DNA from: Mariprofundus sp. KV
Lineage (GTDB): Bacteria; Pseudomonadota; Zetaproteobacteria; Mariprofundales; Mariprofundaceae
Assembly: GCF_013387475.1 (NCBI RefSeq)
Contig: NZ_VWNB01000013.1
Span: 1 to 64,000 of the forward strand
Length of the DNA stretch: 64,000 bases
Reading direction: 5' to 3'
Positions 17,176-24,617 of the stretch are shown here, piece by piece. The notes beneath the pieces are model-generated. The model was not told the origin of the DNA and ran no database searches. It saw nothing but the letters and a program-made list of their open reading frames with translations. Positions within the stretch are counted from its first letter, which is position 1. Each line of letters begins with the position of its first letter. The position numbers were made by a program, and so were the translations under genes.

Positions 17176-18300
17176 ATGGAACGAACTGCTGAAGAGATAA
17201 TCGCTGAAGTTGTCGGCGGACTGAAACATCTGAAAGGGGTGCGGGTGATCGCTGCGATGAGCGGCGGGGTAGATAGCTCGGTCATGGCCGCTCTGCTGAA
17301 AGAGGCTGAACTGGATGTGGTCGGGGTATTTCTTAATGTCTGGGACTACTCGCGTGAGGATGTGAATGCGCATGGCTCCTGCTGTTCACTTGAAGACTCA
17401 TATGATGCGCGCCGTGTAGCTGATGCGGTTGGTATTCCATTCTATGCGATGGATATGCGCGAAGAGTTCCGTCGCGATGTGATCGATCCGTTTGTGGCCG
17501 ATTATGAGACAGGACGCACCCCCAATCCGTGTGAACGCTGTAACCGCTTTGTGAAGTTCGGGGCACTGCTGAAGGCTGCTGATCAACTGGAAGCCAAATA
17601 TGTAGCTACCGGCCACTATGTGCAGCGCTCAGATGATGAGTCCGGTATCCATCTTCTGAAGGGTAACGATGCCAAAAAGGATCAGAGTTATTTCCTGGCG
17701 ACAACCAATCGTGAACAGGCATCACGTATCCTCTTTCCGGTCGGTGGCCTTGAGAAGGATGATACCCGCAAACTTGCCCGTTTTTACAAGCTGCCAACGG
17801 CAGAGAAACATGAGAGTCAGGATATCTGTTTTATCCCCGCCGGTGATCGCATCGCATTCCTGAAGCGCGAAGGTGCATCCAAAGGTTTTGTTGAAGGTGA
17901 TATTGTCGATACCCAGGGCAACAAGCTGGGGCGTCATCAGGGCATTGCCCACTACACACTGGGTCAGCGCAAAGGTTTAGGGCTGCCAAACGGGCCTTGG
18001 CATGTGGTAGGGCTCGATGGTGTGAAAGCGACTGTGGTTGTGGCGCATCCTGAGGATGCAGTGATTCGCGAGGTTGAGGTGGCTGATATCAGCTGGATTC
18101 GTAAGCCGTATGCCGATGAAGCTGTTACTGCCAAGGTGCGTTACCAGATGCAGCCTGCTGCCTGTGCAGTGAGTGAAACCGGTGATGCGCTGCATATCCG
18201 ATTCCAGAAGCCACAAAAACCAACAGCCCCCGGTCAGGTGGCTGCGTTCTATGCTGGAGATGAACTATTAGGTGGGGGCATCGTCAGCAGAATTTTATAG
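17176..18300 (+). CDS. mnmA: tRNA-uridine 2-sulfurtransferase
   Basis: A 374-residue enzyme making 2-thiouridine at U34 of Lys, Glu and Gln tRNAs. The ATP PP-loop is AAMSGGVDSSVMAALL. The two catalytic cysteines are visible as C122 (NPCERCNRFVKFG) and C218 (ESQDICFIP). YTLGQRKGLG and the C-terminal beta-barrel (QVAAFYAGDELLGGGIV) complete the family pattern. Last gene of the VOC-Nudix-mnmA group. Confidence 0.97.
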   Translation: MERTAEEIIAEVVGGLKHLKGVRVIAAMSGGVDSSVMAALLKEAELDVVGVFLNVWDYSREDVNAHGSCCSLEDSYDARRVADAVGIPFYAMDMREEFRRDVIDPFVADYETGRTPNPCERCNRFVKFGALLKAADQLEAKYVATGHYVQRSDDESGIHLLKGNDAKKDQSYFLATTNREQASRILFPVGGLEKDDTRKLARFYKLPTAEKHESQDICFIPAGDRIAFLKREGASKGFVEGDIVDTQGNKLGRHQGIAHYTLGQRKGLGLPNGPWHVVGLDGVKATVVVAHPEDAVIREVEVADISWIRKPYADEAVTAKVRYQMQPAACAVSETGDALHIRFQKPQKPTAPGQVAAFYAGDELLGGGIVSRIL

Positions 18301-18360
18301 GGAGGGGGGGAGAGAAAACCCTGCTAACGAATACCCCGTTAAGAACTAGATCGGACTAGA

Positions 18361-18756
18361 TCAGGCGACGATATCGATCTTGGTCGTCTCCTGTTTACCT
18401 GTTGCTGCATTCACAGGCCTCTGCTGCTCGGCCACTTCACTGTCTGCCACTTTTTCGGTTACTTCATTATCCGTGGCAATGTGAGCAGGCGTCGGAGTGC
18501 TCTGAATCTCAGCTGCAAGCGACACACTATTGGCTGAGGCAGATGCCTCCTGTGTGGCCACCGCTGGTGGGGTGGCAGGGGCTGTTGCAGTGTAGTTGGA
18601 TTCGGAGCCAGCCATTTTCCGTGCTTCAGCAGAGAGTTGTACCGTATCGGTAGCTTTACGTGCATCCTGCAGACTCTGGGACTGGTTCTGTTGTGATTGA
18701 TTGACGGTGTTCTGGTCAATGGCAACGGCAGGTGTGGAAACGGGTAAAATGATCAT
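18361..18756 (-). CDS. Unknown low-complexity protein with a sigma-28 promoter
   Basis: A 131-residue protein, disordered in appearance and rich in Ala, Thr, Gln, Ser and Glu. No signal peptide or membrane segment is evident. It contains DTVQLSAEARKMA, a short motif that also appears near the N-terminus of FlgM and of some small putative motility proteins, but the C-terminal sigma-28-binding helices of FlgM are not apparent. The ATG has AAGGAGAG at good spacing. A sigma-28-type promoter (18889-18915) and a leader with two stem-loops precede it, tying it to late flagellar expression. No function is assigned. Confidence 0.7.
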   Translation of the reverse strand: MIILPVSTPAVAIDQNTVNQSQQNQSQSLQDARKATDTVQLSAEARKMAGSESNYTATAPATPPAVATQEASASANSVSLAAEIQSTPTPAHIATDNEVTEKVADSEVAEQQRPVNAATGKQETTKIDIVA

Positions 18757-18788
18757 GGTTCTCTCCTTCTCACGTCAAATAACATGTG

Positions 18789-18824
18789 CTGACATCATGT
18801 CAGTAAAGCGGGATATCATATCCC
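18789..18824 (-). promoter_or_regulatory. Two perfect palindromes / AUGAU-loop stem-loops in the leader
   Basis: CTGACAT-C-ATGTCAG (18789-18803) and GGGATAT-C-ATATCCC (18810-18824) are both perfect, with centres exactly 21 bases apart. On the minus strand the RNA would form stems CUGAC/GUCAG and GGGAU/AUCCC, each with loop AUGAU. They lie between the inferred start of transcription (about 18882) and the ATG at 18756. They could be RNA hairpins or tandem operators. Confidence 0.6.
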
Positions 18825-18888
18825 TGTGTTAAATTGTGAACGGAGGAGTCCATGTACCACCGTAGGCCTTTTGGGCCTTCAGGAATAC

Positions 18889-18915
18889 ATATCGGTAGCC
18901 GATAGACGGACTTTA
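18889..18915 (-). promoter_or_regulatory. Sigma-28 (FliA) promoter
   Basis: On the minus strand: TAAA (18915-18912), 15 bases, then ACCGATAT (18896-18889), against the consensus TAAA-N15-GCCGATAA. It is correctly oriented for the gene at 18361-18756, giving a leader of about 125 bases. Confidence 0.75.
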
Positions 18916-18936
18916 GAAATTATCTGAAATAATTTT

Positions 18937-18966
18937 AGGGTGCTCCACTAAATCATGGAACACCCT
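18937..18966 (-). terminator. Candidate terminator hairpin after the FkbM gene
   Basis: AGGGTGCTCC at 18937-18946 pairs with GGAACACCCT at 18957-18966 (one mismatch). It lies 59 bases past the stop of the FkbM-type gene and just upstream of the sigma-28 promoter. On the minus strand it is followed by AAAATTATTT, a weak U tract. Confidence 0.4.
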
Positions 18967-19024
18967 GAGAAATATGATTCGTTAACAGCTTATGCTGTGA
19001 TGGTGATGATATGCACTTGTGACT

Positions 19025-19852
19025 CTACTGCTTGTCAGGAAAACGTCTGACAGAGCGGGGGATCACCTGAATCTCATCTGCCGCAATGGGTATGTTGTGC
19101 CAGATCAGTTGCGTATTACCGCCAATAAGCAGTGTGCCATCATAGAGTTGGAAAAGCTTCGTGCCATACGGCTGATCGTTGTACATACGGTAGATTGAAT
19201 TATCCTCGATCTCGAAGAGGTGGAAGTACTCTTTGGGAACAAAGAAGCCGTTCCACGGTGTGGTGCAGATCAGTTCATACCCTTTGGCTTTGCCCAGTTC
19301 GATCATCGCATGCAGGGAGTTGCCGTGATTGAGGTCGTTATTGGGATCCTGAATGAAAACAATATCGTTAGGGATGGAGGGATTGAACTCGATGACAATA
19401 AGGCGGGGGCGGTGCTCTTTCAGCGAGTCCCAGATATGGTAGTCGTTGCCATCAACATCAATGGAGAGGAAATCGAAATCCTTCGGGATACCGGTCTCAT
19501 TGAGGATATCATCAAGTGAGTCCGGTGACTGGAACTGCACAAAGCGGTTAACACAATGCACCTTGGGATAGTTTTGATAGGTGGTGGTGAGTTCGCCAAA
19601 CTTTTCCGTGTTGGCTTCGATCATGACGCCGTGCCAACCCTTATTGACCAGCAGGTTGTAGGAGTTGGAGTAGAGCTTGCCATCCCAGGCCCCGAATTCG
19701 ACACACCATGGTTCTTCATTGGTGCCCATAATCTCAAAAATCTTCTCGATAATGCCATCCTCACCGGTTTGTGATGTGACATTGGATGCATGTTCAGACA
19801 ACCAGTTCTGGGAATTGTCGAATGGTTTCTGAACCTGTTTAATCTCAGCCAT
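19025..19852 (-). CDS. FkbM-type SAM-dependent methyltransferase
   Basis: A 275-residue protein of the FkbM methyltransferase family, which O-methylates sugars and small molecules. The SAM motif is VEFGAWDGK (51-59), followed by SNSYNLLVNKGWHGVMIEAN, DFLSIDVDGNDYHIWDSL and LIVIEFNPSIPND. The ATG at 19852 is preferred because GGAGAG lies 5-6 bases upstream; the longer frame would overlap the preceding gene. It is downstream of, and transcribed with, the GT41-methyltransferase fusion, so it may methylate the glycan added to flagellin (inference). Confidence 0.83.
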   Translation of the reverse strand: MAEIKQVQKPFDNSQNWLSEHASNVTSQTGEDGIIEKIFEIMGTNEEPWCVEFGAWDGKLYSNSYNLLVNKGWHGVMIEANTEKFGELTTTYQNYPKVHCVNRFVQFQSPDSLDDILNETGIPKDFDFLSIDVDGNDYHIWDSLKEHRPRLIVIEFNPSIPNDIVFIQDPNNDLNHGNSLHAMIELGKAKGYELICTTPWNGFFVPKEYFHLFEIEDNSIYRMYNDQPYGTKLFQLYDGTLLIGGNTQLIWHNIPIAADEIQVIPRSVRRFPDKQ

Positions 19853-19931
19853 AAAGCTCTCCTGGTAATTTAATAAACAATCTTTTTTGTGGGTAGAGTG
19901 TTCCCGATATTTGATGACCTGAAAATCATGG

Positions 19932-22202
19932 TCAGGTTTGCGGCTTTTCAGCAATCAGGTTCAGGCTGATCGGCCTGCCTGCGAAGACCATCTTGCTTGT
20001 ATCATTGAAGATGTTGAATTCCGGCACCTGACGCACATTCTTAAATCCGGCGTTATAGAGAAATCCACCAAGGATGCCGGCGTTATAACCGACCTTATGA
20101 AAGTCGTAAGCGTCAATTTGACCACCGTACATCATACGCATGACATTGAATCGGTCCTGGTCAGTAAGCTGATCTTTCATCAGGAACAGTTCACACAACA
20201 CCTCAAGATTGGGTACGCTTGCATAGATGATGCCGCCGGGTTTAAGAACGCGATACCACTCTGCCAGTACCTGTGAAAGCTCTGTCTGGTAACTGAAATG
20301 CTCCAGCACATGTGAGGAGTAGAGTGCATCAAAGGTGTTCTCTTCAAAGCGCGAGAGATCATTGGCATTACCGACATGGTCAACAATATCGCCAGAATTG
20401 GCATCAAAGATCTCCCATTCAGGGTGCGCTGTCTGGCCACCGATATGCAATTTTCGTCCGCTTGTTGTATTTGCCTCGTATTGGGGTGCGGCACTGCTCT
20501 CTTCACGCAACACGGCCGCAGGCAGTGGCAACCCGGTCTTCTCTGACCATGCATCACAGATAAGACTCTCCAGTTGACGGGTGAACTGCTGTGGATTGCG
20601 CAGGATGGAGTGTTTGAACAGGGTAACAAGGCATGAGCGTATGATTGAAAGCCCGGCCGGGTTCCGGGTCAACTGCACGGCTTTTTCGACATATTCATCC
20701 CGGCTGAATGCGATGCCCTCTTCAAAACCGATATTTTTCAGGATCGAGTAGGAGACACGCTGGGCATGACTTTCACCCACCAGTGTAACAACCGGCACCC
20801 CGATAGAGAGTGCATCACAGGTAGTGGTTGTGCCATTGTACGGGAATGTATCCAGTGCAATATCCACCTCATTATACATTCTGAAATTATCTTCATACTG
20901 GGCGGTGAAACCCTGCACCTGCAGGCGCTCCCGGCAGATGCCATGTGATGCAAATTCAGCAATGACGTTCTCTCTGATGATTGCATCATCAAGATCCTTG
21001 GCCTTGAGGATAAGGCGCGAATTTTCAACATGATTCAGTATCGCACTCCATGTCTCAATCACTTCGGGGTTGAGCTTTCTGACATGGTTGAATGATCCGA
21101 ATGTGACATAACCCTTTGTCTCAGAAGGTGTTTTGCTCGAACTGAATGCTGTGGTGTCAAATCCGTAACAGATGAAACTTTGTGGCATGCGGATCAGTTT
21201 TTCGCTGTAAAACTGATCACTGTTGTCATCGGCAAAGTGATCGGTGATGCGATAATCAACTGTACTCAGGCCGGTTGTGTTGGGGTAGCCGAGATAGGTG
21301 ATCTGGACCGGTGCCGGACGGTGGGCCAGCGAAGCGATTCTCGTGTTTGTTGTCATGCCATTGAGATCAATGGCGACATGGATACCATCGGCATGAATAC
21401 GGCCTGCCAGCTGGGCATCGGAGAGCTTTGTGATATCAATAAAGTGGTCGACGCTGTTTCTGATATGATCAGTGATCTCATCACTTCTTAGAAGATGGGC
21501 GTAGCAGTAGATCTCAAATTTGTCGCGCAGGTGATGGCTCAGGATATGATTGATAAAACAGCCGACCGGGTGAAAATTGAAGTCTGATGAGATATAGGCG
21601 ATCTTCATTCTGCCGCCGAGGTGACTCAGGGCTGGATAGGATGATGGCATGTCATGTTTTCTGGACTCGAACAGGGTGGTGCCAAATTGACAGTGCAGAT
21701 CACGAACTGACGCCTGATCGATATCGGGAAGGGCACAGGTCTCAATGAGCAGGGCAGGCAGCATGTTGCTGTCGATTTTACCCTCTTTACCCAGGGCGAT
21801 GATCTCTGCCTGATATTTACGCGCATTGTGCCAGTCACAGACAGAGAGATAGGCTCTGTAGACCATCATCAGCTCTGCGGTTGAGTGAATGTTTTTGCTT
21901 ATCTCAGCCGTCAGCTCAAGCATCTCTCTGTACATTCTGCAGTCGCGATAAGAGGACCAGAGCATCTGCCGAACTTCGCTGTTCTCTGCATCCATATCAT
22001 AAGCCTGTTTCAGGTATTTGATGGCCTCTTCGTGATTGATATGAAAGTAGTGACACTTTCCAGCTTCCAGCAACAGTTCAATATCTGATACATCTTTGTC
22101 AAAGCGGCAGAACAGTTCATACGCTTTGAGCGTTTCTCCATTCTGGATAAGTGTGCGCAGCTGTTGCGCTAAAGCTTTTTGTGCCTGCGACTCTTCTTGC
22201 AT
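19932..22202 (-). CDS. GT41 O-GlcNAc-transferase-like protein fused to a methyltransferase
   Basis: A 756-residue protein with three parts. Residues 1-190 are TPR-like helices. About 199-560 is a SPINDLY/OGT catalytic region (AYISSDFNFHPVGCFINHIL; APVQITYLGYPNTTGLSTVDYRITD; FGSFNHVRKLNPE, whose Lys corresponds to the UDP-binding Lys of human OGT; DIALDTFPYNGTTTTCDAL). About 583-756 is a class I methyltransferase (GRKLHIGGQ, then FDALYSSHVLEHF and LKPGGIIYASVPN). The position of the GHT motif in the two sister proteins reads GMT here. The ATG at 22202 with GGGG upstream is chosen over an in-frame GTG at 22247. It probably acts on flagellin in the cytoplasm. Confidence 0.85.
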   Translation of the reverse strand: MQEESQAQKALAQQLRTLIQNGETLKAYELFCRFDKDVSDIELLLEAGKCHYFHINHEEAIKYLKQAYDMDAENSEVRQMLWSSYRDCRMYREMLELTAEISKNIHSTAELMMVYRAYLSVCDWHNARKYQAEIIALGKEGKIDSNMLPALLIETCALPDIDQASVRDLHCQFGTTLFESRKHDMPSSYPALSHLGGRMKIAYISSDFNFHPVGCFINHILSHHLRDKFEIYCYAHLLRSDEITDHIRNSVDHFIDITKLSDAQLAGRIHADGIHVAIDLNGMTTNTRIASLAHRPAPVQITYLGYPNTTGLSTVDYRITDHFADDNSDQFYSEKLIRMPQSFICYGFDTTAFSSSKTPSETKGYVTFGSFNHVRKLNPEVIETWSAILNHVENSRLILKAKDLDDAIIRENVIAEFASHGICRERLQVQGFTAQYEDNFRMYNEVDIALDTFPYNGTTTTCDALSIGVPVVTLVGESHAQRVSYSILKNIGFEEGIAFSRDEYVEKAVQLTRNPAGLSIIRSCLVTLFKHSILRNPQQFTRQLESLICDAWSEKTGLPLPAAVLREESSAAPQYEANTTSGRKLHIGGQTAHPEWEIFDANSGDIVDHVGNANDLSRFEENTFDALYSSHVLEHFSYQTELSQVLAEWYRVLKPGGIIYASVPNLEVLCELFLMKDQLTDQDRFNVMRMMYGGQIDAYDFHKVGYNAGILGGFLYNAGFKNVRQVPEFNIFNDTSKMVFAGRPISLNLIAEKPQT

Positions 22203-22398
22203 CGTTACCCCTGCATGTGACCGGTTTGCCCGGTCGACTCCTGTCACATCACAAGCAAGTATCAGACCATCTATTTATTGACACCTGTTGCGGGTGAGGG
22301 CTTTTGCTTTCTATAACTTAAGGTGTCGGCATGTAACCTGCTAGGTGTGAACTTGAAAAATGAATAAATATGGTCTGGGTATGAGGTTTTGATTCTTA

Positions 22399-24462
22399 AT
22401 GAAGATTGAATTGAATCAGTTGATCGAACTCTATAATAGTGGCAAACATGAGAATCTGGAGGTTGCCTGTCAGGAGTTTTTGAATGCTCATCGTCAACAT
22501 GCCTACGCCTGGCACCTTGCGGCAGCTAATGCAGTGCAGTTGGGTCGATTTGAGCAGGGGCTTGAACGCGTTCAAATGGCTATCAAGTTACAGCCTCAGG
22601 AGATTAGCTTTTATAATACTCTGGGTAGTATCTACAGGCAGATGGGACGAATGCAGGAGGCTTGCAGGTGCTACAAACAAGCTCTCGAACTTGATCCAAA
22701 CAGTGTCGAATGTTTATACAACTTTGCCAATTTTTATCGGGATAGCGGTGAATTTCGTCGTGCTGTTGAGCTGTATCAGAATGCACTCAATGTGAATGTG
22801 CAGTTTCATGCTGCGCGAATTAATCTTGCCAACCTCTACCGCCACCTGTGCGATTCTGTATCAGCCGAGAGAGAGTTCCGCAGTTTGATTGAGCTGGGAG
22901 CGGAATCGGTAGAGGTTGTGTTCGGGTTGGGGCAATCGCTCTCTGATCAGGGTGAATATGAAGAGGCTGAAGGCTATTTCAGGCGGGTTGTTCAGGCACT
23001 GCCGGAAGATCCGAATGCCGTTTTTTACCTTGCTAATGTACTGTGGGCACAGGGGAAGATTTCAGAGGCTGAAGGTTATCACCGGCAGAGTGTTGCCCGG
23101 ATGCCTAAATTTCATCAGGCGTGGAATAATCTTGGCAATGATCTTCGTGATCAGGGCGAGCAGCAGCAGGCCTTAGCCTGCTACCGCAAAGCAATTGAAC
23201 TTCATCCATCCTACATGCAGGCCCACTCCAACCTTCTCTTTGAACTGAATTGCATGCTTACAGATGGCGCTGTTCTGCTGGAGGAGCACCATCGCTGGGA
23301 TGAGATGCATGCAAAACCACTGTTACAGCAGCTTAAGTTCGATAATGAGCGATCGGCAGGGAGGCGACTGCGTATCGGTTACGTCTCATCTGATTTCTGT
23401 AACCACTCCGTTGCTTATTTTATAGAGGGTGTGTTGAAACATCATGATGCGGAGAAGTTTGAGATCAGCTGTTACTCTAATCTGTTAAAGCCTGATGATC
23501 GCACAGCAGTGATTCGCAGTTTTGTCCACAACTGGAGGGAGATTGGCCATCTCTCAGATGATGCAGCAGCCCAACTGATCCGAAGTGATCAGATTGATAT
23601 CCTTGTTGACCTCTCCGGCCATACAGCCAATCACCGTCTTTTGGTGTTTGCCCGTAAGCCAGCACCTGTGCAGGTGACCTATCTGGGCTATCCGGCCACA
23701 ACCGGTATGCAGGCTATGGACTATCGCATTACCGACTTGATTGCGGATCCGGCCTGTAGTGATGCCTTTCATAGTGAGATATTGATTCGACTCGACCGCT
23801 GCTTTATCGCCTTTACGCCTTATGGACATGCCCCTGATGTATCGGCACTTCCTGTGGATGAGGCCGGTTTTATCCGGTTCGTCTCATTTAACCATATGGC
23901 CAAGATCGGTCCTGATGTTGTGAAACTATGGTCGCGGGTGCTGCATGCCGTACCTGATTCACGCTTGATGGTAAAACACTTCTCATTCAAAGATGAGGGG
24001 GTGCGCGACCATCTCCTTAAACTCTTCGCGGATCAGGGCATCGCTTCTGAGCGTATCGAGATATTCACATGGGCCCATAGTTGTGAAGAGCATCTGGGTT
24101 ACTACAGGCAGGCCGATATCGCTCTGGATAGTTTTCCCTATAACGGCACCACAACAACCTGTGAGGCGCTCTGGATGGGGGTTCCTGTGGTGACGCTGGA
24201 GGGCAGGTTGCATGCCGGGCGTGTCGGGTCTACGCTAATGAGCAGGGTAGGCCTTGAGCGGTTGATTACGGCCGATGAAGATGCCTATATAAATATAGTA
24301 GGTGATCTGGCTACAGACCTGGCACGGTTACGCGCGATTCGTGCCACGCTGAGAGAGCGGATGGCTGAATCAGAGTTGTGTGACTCTGCTGGTTTAACCG
24401 CAGTGTTGGAAGGTGAGTATAGGGAGATGTGGCGGCGCTGGTTGGAGAGTGAGAAAAAATGA
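22399..24462 (+). CDS. TPR-GT41 O-GlcNAc-transferase-like protein (SPINDLY type)
   Basis: A 687-residue protein. Residues about 1-280 are seven or so TPR units (for example NTLGSIYRQMGRMQEACRCY; NNLGNDLRDQGEQQQALACY). From about 323 comes the GT41 catalytic domain: LRIGYVSSDFCNHSVAYFIEG, DILVDLSGHTANHRLLVFARKPAPVQVTYLGYP, FNHMAKIGPDVVKLW and DIALDSFPYNGTTTTCEALWMGVPVVTLEG. Such enzymes transfer a sugar (GlcNAc or fucose in characterised members) to Ser/Thr. It lies directly upstream of flagellin and on the same strand, with flagellin driven by its own sigma-28 promoter. Flagellin as the target is inferred from location. Confidence 0.9.
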   Translation: MKIELNQLIELYNSGKHENLEVACQEFLNAHRQHAYAWHLAAANAVQLGRFEQGLERVQMAIKLQPQEISFYNTLGSIYRQMGRMQEACRCYKQALELDPNSVECLYNFANFYRDSGEFRRAVELYQNALNVNVQFHAARINLANLYRHLCDSVSAEREFRSLIELGAESVEVVFGLGQSLSDQGEYEEAEGYFRRVVQALPEDPNAVFYLANVLWAQGKISEAEGYHRQSVARMPKFHQAWNNLGNDLRDQGEQQQALACYRKAIELHPSYMQAHSNLLFELNCMLTDGAVLLEEHHRWDEMHAKPLLQQLKFDNERSAGRRLRIGYVSSDFCNHSVAYFIEGVLKHHDAEKFEISCYSNLLKPDDRTAVIRSFVHNWREIGHLSDDAAAQLIRSDQIDILVDLSGHTANHRLLVFARKPAPVQVTYLGYPATTGMQAMDYRITDLIADPACSDAFHSEILIRLDRCFIAFTPYGHAPDVSALPVDEAGFIRFVSFNHMAKIGPDVVKLWSRVLHAVPDSRLMVKHFSFKDEGVRDHLLKLFADQGIASERIEIFTWAHSCEEHLGYYRQADIALDSFPYNGTTTTCEALWMGVPVVTLEGRLHAGRVGSTLMSRVGLERLITADEDAYINIVGDLATDLARLRAIRATLRERMAESELCDSAGLTAVLEGEYREMWRRWLESEKK

Positions 24463-24488
24463 TATTGAAAAAAAACAGAAAAAAAAAT

Positions 24489-24515
24489 TAAAGTGCGGTT
24501 TTTTCTCTCCGATAC
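24489..24515 (+). promoter_or_regulatory. Sigma-28 (FliA) promoter of flagellin
   Basis: TAAA at 24489-24492, exactly 15 bases, then TCCGATAC at 24508-24515. This is a near-consensus flagellar class III promoter. The expected start of transcription is about 24521-24523, giving a leader of roughly 95 bases before the flagellin ATG. Confidence 0.88.
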
Positions 24516-24523
24516 ACTTTATC

Positions 24524-24590
24524 ACAAGGGCTGAGGAACAGAACTTGTAGGGGATGAACCCCACCGTGACAGGGCAGGAAGTCGTTCACG
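24524..24590 (+). promoter_or_regulatory. Structured flagellin leader with GGA-loop and AUGAA-loop hairpins
   Basis: Three stem-loops can be drawn. First, CTG-AGGAA-CAG (24531-24541), extended by outer arms ACAAG (24524-24528) and CTTGT (24544-24548). Second, GGGG-ATGAA-CCCC (24550-24562). Third, CGTGA (24565-24569) with TCACG (24586-24590), enclosing CAGGAAG. AGGA in a hairpin loop plus a further GGA at the ribosome-binding site (AAGGAG) is the usual pattern of CsrA/RsmA targets, known for Bacillus flagellin mRNA. Confidence 0.55.
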
Positions 24591-24617
24591 TTAACTACAT
24601 ACTAAGGAGAGATTAAA

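Noticed and set aside
16642-17373. 243-residue open frame on the minus strand
   Set aside because: Antisense to the Nudix gene and the start of mnmA; no ribosome-binding site and no family features.
18847-18912. Nested stems AGTCC/GGACT, ATGTA/TACAT, AGGCC/GGCCT and ATCGG/CCGAT suggesting a structured RNA
   Set aside because: Part of the pairing falls on the -10 and spacer of the minus-strand sigma-28 promoter, and the inferred transcript starts inside it, so the full fold would not be in the RNA. Only the AGGCC/GGCCT hairpin would be transcribed.
22260-22398. Sigma-28 or sigma-54 promoter before the GT41 gene at 22399
   Set aside because: A TTGACAC...TTGC stretch has the wrong spacing for sigma-54, and no TAAA-N15-CCGATA pair was found.
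24516-24617. Cyclic-di-GMP (GEMM) riboswitch in the flagellin leader
   Set aside because: The conserved GEMM core and tetraloop-receptor sequences are absent; the leader is better explained by short GGA-loop and AUGAA-loop hairpins.
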